From: Polyangium fumosum
GTDB taxonomy: Bacteria; Myxococcota_A; Polyangia; Polyangiales; Polyangiaceae
DNA length: 64,000 nt
Direction: 5' to 3'
NCBI RefSeq assembly: GCF_005144585.1
Contig: NZ_SSMQ01000060.1
Location: 1 to 64,000 of the forward strand
The notes under the pieces were generated by a model. The model made no database searches, was not told the DNA's origin, and saw only the letters and a list, made by a program, of their open reading frames with translations. Numbering within the stretch: position 1 is the first letter of the stretch; every line of letters begins with the position of its first letter. Of the stretch, positions 61,671 through 64,000 are shown piece after piece. The position numbers and the translations under genes were made by a program.

Positions 61671-63575
61671 TCACAGGTTGATCTGCATCCCGAACTCGAC
61701 CACGCGGCCCGGCGGCAGCCCGAAGTACGCCGTCGCGGGCCGCGCGTTCCGGGAAATGAAGGCGAACAGGCCTTTTCGCCATCGCATCATCTTCGACCGC
61801 CCCGTGGGCAAGAGCGTCTCGCGGCCGAGGTAATAACTCGTGCGCTTCAGCTCGATGCCGAGCCCGTGCGCCTTGCAGGCGAGCAGCACGCTCGGCACGT
61901 GCGGCGTCTGCATGAAGCCGTACCGCGCCCGCACCCGATAAAAACCGTTCCCCTTGTCGATGACGCTGACGCGCTCCTCGGGCGGGATCTCGGGGACCCG
62001 CTCGTTCGTCACCGAGAGCAAGACGACCTGCTCGTGGAGCACCTGGTTGTGCTTGAAATGGTGCAAAAGGACGGGCGGCGTCCCGTGCGGGTTCGAGGCC
62101 ATGAAGACGGCGGTCCCGTGCACGCGGAAGGGCTTGATGCGGGCCACGTCGTCCAGGAATTGCTCGAGCGGCAAAAGATCGGCCTTGAACGCCTCGCCGA
62201 GGATACGCCGCCCCGTCTTCCAGGTCGTCATCACCGTGAAGATCCCAGCCGCCATGACGACCGGGAACCAGCCGCCGTGGAGAAACTTCGCCGCGTTTGC
62301 CGCGAAAAATGAGATGTCGATGGCCAGGAAGACCAGGACGGGCGGCACGGCCTTCCAGAGCGGCCAGCCCCAGCGCTGCCGCACCACGACGAAATACACG
62401 ATCGTCGTGATGGCCATCGTCCCCGTCACCGCGATTCCGTAGGCCGCCGCGAGCGCGCTCGACGTGCGGAACGTCAGCACCAGGGCCACGCAGAGGACGA
62501 GCAGCGCGCGGTTGATCTCCGGGATGTAGATCTGCCCCTCGGTGTGCTTCGAAGTGTGGACGATGCTGACGCGCGGAAAATACCCGAGCTGCACGGCCTG
62601 CTGCGTGAGCGAATACGCCCCGGAGATGAGCGCCTGCGACGCGACGATCGTGGCCGCCGTGGCGATGGCCACGGTCGGGTAGAGGGCCCAGGAGGGGACG
62701 AGGGCATAAAAAGGGTTCGTCGCAGCGCCCGGGTTTCCGAGGAGCAGCGCGCCCTGGCCGAAATAATTGAGGAGCAGCGCAGGCCAGACCACCGTGTACC
62801 AGGCAGCGCGGATCGGACCGCGGCCGAAATGCCCCATGTCCGCGTAAAGCGCCTCCGCGCCCGTGATGCACAGGACCACGGCGCCGAGCACCATGAACCC
62901 GTGCGTGCCGTGTTCCAGGAAAAACCGTACCGCGTGGCGGGGATCCACGGCCGCGAGCACGGCCGGGTTCGCCGCGACGAGCCGACCTCCGAGCACGGCG
63001 ATGGTCACGAACCAGACGAGCGTGACGGGCCCGAAGACCTTGCCGATCCCCCCGGTCCCGCGCTTTTGCGCCAGAAACAAGGCGACCAGAATCGCGACCG
63101 TGAGCGGCACGACGGCTGGGCGCAGCTTGTGGGTCGCGACCTCGAGGCCCTCCATCGCCGAGAGGACCGAGATCGCGGGCGTGATGACGCCGTCCCCGTA
63201 CAAAAGGGACGCGCCGAAGAGCACGAGCAGGACGAGCGGGCCCGTCGGATTGCCTTTTCGCGGCGGGACCAGGGCGAGCAGCGCCATGATGCCGCCGGAT
63301 CCCCGGTTATCGGCCTTCATGATGAACGTGAGATACTTGATCGTCACGACCATCAAAAGCGTCCAGAACACCAGCGACAGGATCCCAAGAATGTTCGCCG
63401 GCGTCGGATCGACCCGGTGCGAGGCCGTCGGGCTGAAGCATTCCTTGACCGCATAAAGCGGGCTCGTGCCGATGTCCCCGAAGACGACACCAAGCGCGCC
63501 GAGGAGCAGAGCCGCGCGGGGGCCATGGGCCACGGGCGCGCCGGGCTGAGCCGCCCGCGAGGGTACGTCTGTCAT
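61671..63575 (-). CDS. kup: Low-affinity potassium transporter Kup
   Basis: A 634-residue K+/H+ symporter of the KUP/HAK family. The first 450 residues hold about twelve membrane helices; signature segments are VFGDIGTSPLYAVKECF (helix 1), DNRGSGGIMALLAL, YGDGVITPAISVLSAMEGLE and DMGHFGRGPIRAAW. The C-terminal 180-residue cytoplasmic domain includes GTAVFMASNPHGTPPVLLHHFKHN. The length is normal. The gene is alone; element A5 lies upstream. Confidence 0.95.
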   Translation of the reverse strand: MTDVPSRAAQPGAPVAHGPRAALLLGALGVVFGDIGTSPLYAVKECFSPTASHRVDPTPANILGILSLVFWTLLMVVTIKYLTFIMKADNRGSGGIMALLALVPPRKGNPTGPLVLLVLFGASLLYGDGVITPAISVLSAMEGLEVATHKLRPAVVPLTVAILVALFLAQKRGTGGIGKVFGPVTLVWFVTIAVLGGRLVAANPAVLAAVDPRHAVRFFLEHGTHGFMVLGAVVLCITGAEALYADMGHFGRGPIRAAWYTVVWPALLLNYFGQGALLLGNPGAATNPFYALVPSWALYPTVAIATAATIVASQALISGAYSLTQQAVQLGYFPRVSIVHTSKHTEGQIYIPEINRALLVLCVALVLTFRTSSALAAAYGIAVTGTMAITTIVYFVVVRQRWGWPLWKAVPPVLVFLAIDISFFAANAAKFLHGGWFPVVMAAGIFTVMTTWKTGRRILGEAFKADLLPLEQFLDDVARIKPFRVHGTAVFMASNPHGTPPVLLHHFKHNQVLHEQVVLLSVTNERVPEIPPEERVSVIDKGNGFYRVRARYGFMQTPHVPSVLLACKAHGLGIELKRTSYYLGRETLLPTGRSKMMRWRKGLFAFISRNARPATAYFGLPPGRVVEFGMQINL

Positions 63576-63629
63576 CGTATGTAGAGCCCTAAGGCCATGG
63601 GAGCGGAGAAGCGAGCGAGCGGTGGCCCG

Positions 63630-64000
63630 ACGCGTCGTGCCCGGGGCGCTGCCCCAGTCCCCGCGGGGGGCTGTCCGCCCCCTCGACCCCGGACCAGCGA
63701 GGCGCTGGACCCAGGGTTGAAAACCTGCGCGATGCGCAGGTTTTCAAGCAGGCCGACGAAGAGGCGGGGTTGCCAGCAGGACCCGGAGCGCGGCTGTTTC
63801 GAGCGGCAACGGTGCTGACCCGTTTGCGGGGCCCGCCACGAGCGGCTGCCCGGTGGGTCGCGTCGTCAGGACGTGCCCGACGAAGTGTACCCGAGCAGGC
63901 GCCCGGTCCGTGCAACGGGGGCGCGGGACGTGGGGACGCGCTTTGCGGGAGGGACAATACACGCGACAACGGCGAAACGCTCGTTCCGCTTCGTCGGAAC
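63630..64000. repeat. Element A, left half and core copy 4, then featureless DNA
   Basis: GC palindromes like those at 1-60 lead to a hairpin with 14-bp arms (63717-63730 and 63734-63747) and GAT loop. The stem differs from copy 2 in a compensated pair of positions (GAAAACCTGCGC against GAAAAACTGCGC). The core words follow (GGTTGCCAGCAGGACCCGG). From 63830 to the window edge I see no gene, hairpin or promoter. Confidence 0.75.

Overview
The window looks like a piece of chromosome from a large, very GC-rich, Gram-negative soil bacterium. The best fit is a myxobacterium of the Polyangium/Sorangium type (Myxococcota). The reasons are strong G/C choice at third codon positions, Ser/Thr kinases of the Hanks type, stand-alone hybrid histidine kinases, many small lipoproteins, outer-membrane barrels and Mla/LPS-core genes, all beside ordinary housekeeping genes. 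No rRNA, tRNA, CRISPR array or phage was found.

Layout. 0.3-8.9 kb: lnt coupled to a parvulin-type lipoprotein, a REC-HisKA kinase overlapping a NifS-type cysteine desulfurase, then pyrF, rlmB and a GT39-like membrane glycosyltransferase joined by 4-nt overlaps. 9.2-14 kb: a free-standing biotin carrier and a dispersed Mla lipid-transport set (mlaD, mlaF, two mlaE) with mutM among them. 14.1-26 kb: a surface-polysaccharide district (GH123/DUF4091 protein, GT4, GT2, a putative outer-membrane protein, an undecaprenyl-phosphate sugar transferase). A two-gene McrB-like ATPase / PD-(D/E)XK nuclease module sits inside it at 20.5-24.3 kb. 26.1-42.6 kb: gyrA, lipoproteins, an AlaX-type editing protein, an alpha/beta hydrolase, an active Ser/Thr kinase, a PAS-PAS hybrid kinase and guaA. 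43.5-51.7 kb: an SDR, a class II glutamine amidotransferase, proA, rsfS with a long basic tail, rlmH, tatBC and rlmN. 51.9-63.6 kb: an Uma2-like protein, an operon of two FadL-like barrels and a lipoprotein, a probable pseudokinase, a gmhA-gmhB-transaldolase-methyltransferase/GT operon and kup.

Many neighbours are translationally coupled (ATGA, GTGA or TGATG overlaps). This supports functional groups: lnt with the PPIase (lipoprotein maturation and folding), tatB-tatC (export), gmhA-gmhB-tal (heptose precursors for LPS) and the two barrel genes.

The second striking property is the intergenic DNA. There are at least two dispersed families of multi-hairpin repeats: element B, three copies of exactly 163 bp plus a divergent fourth, and element A, inverted half-elements around a hairpin. 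There are also three tandem arrays with periods of about 43, 53-55 and 64 bp, and one 130-bp MITE-like element. In several families the stem sequences differ between copies while pairing is kept, which points to selection on structure. The strongest candidate for an undescribed system is the McrB/McrC-like pair, with its unrecognised N-terminal domain and hairpin-rich leader.
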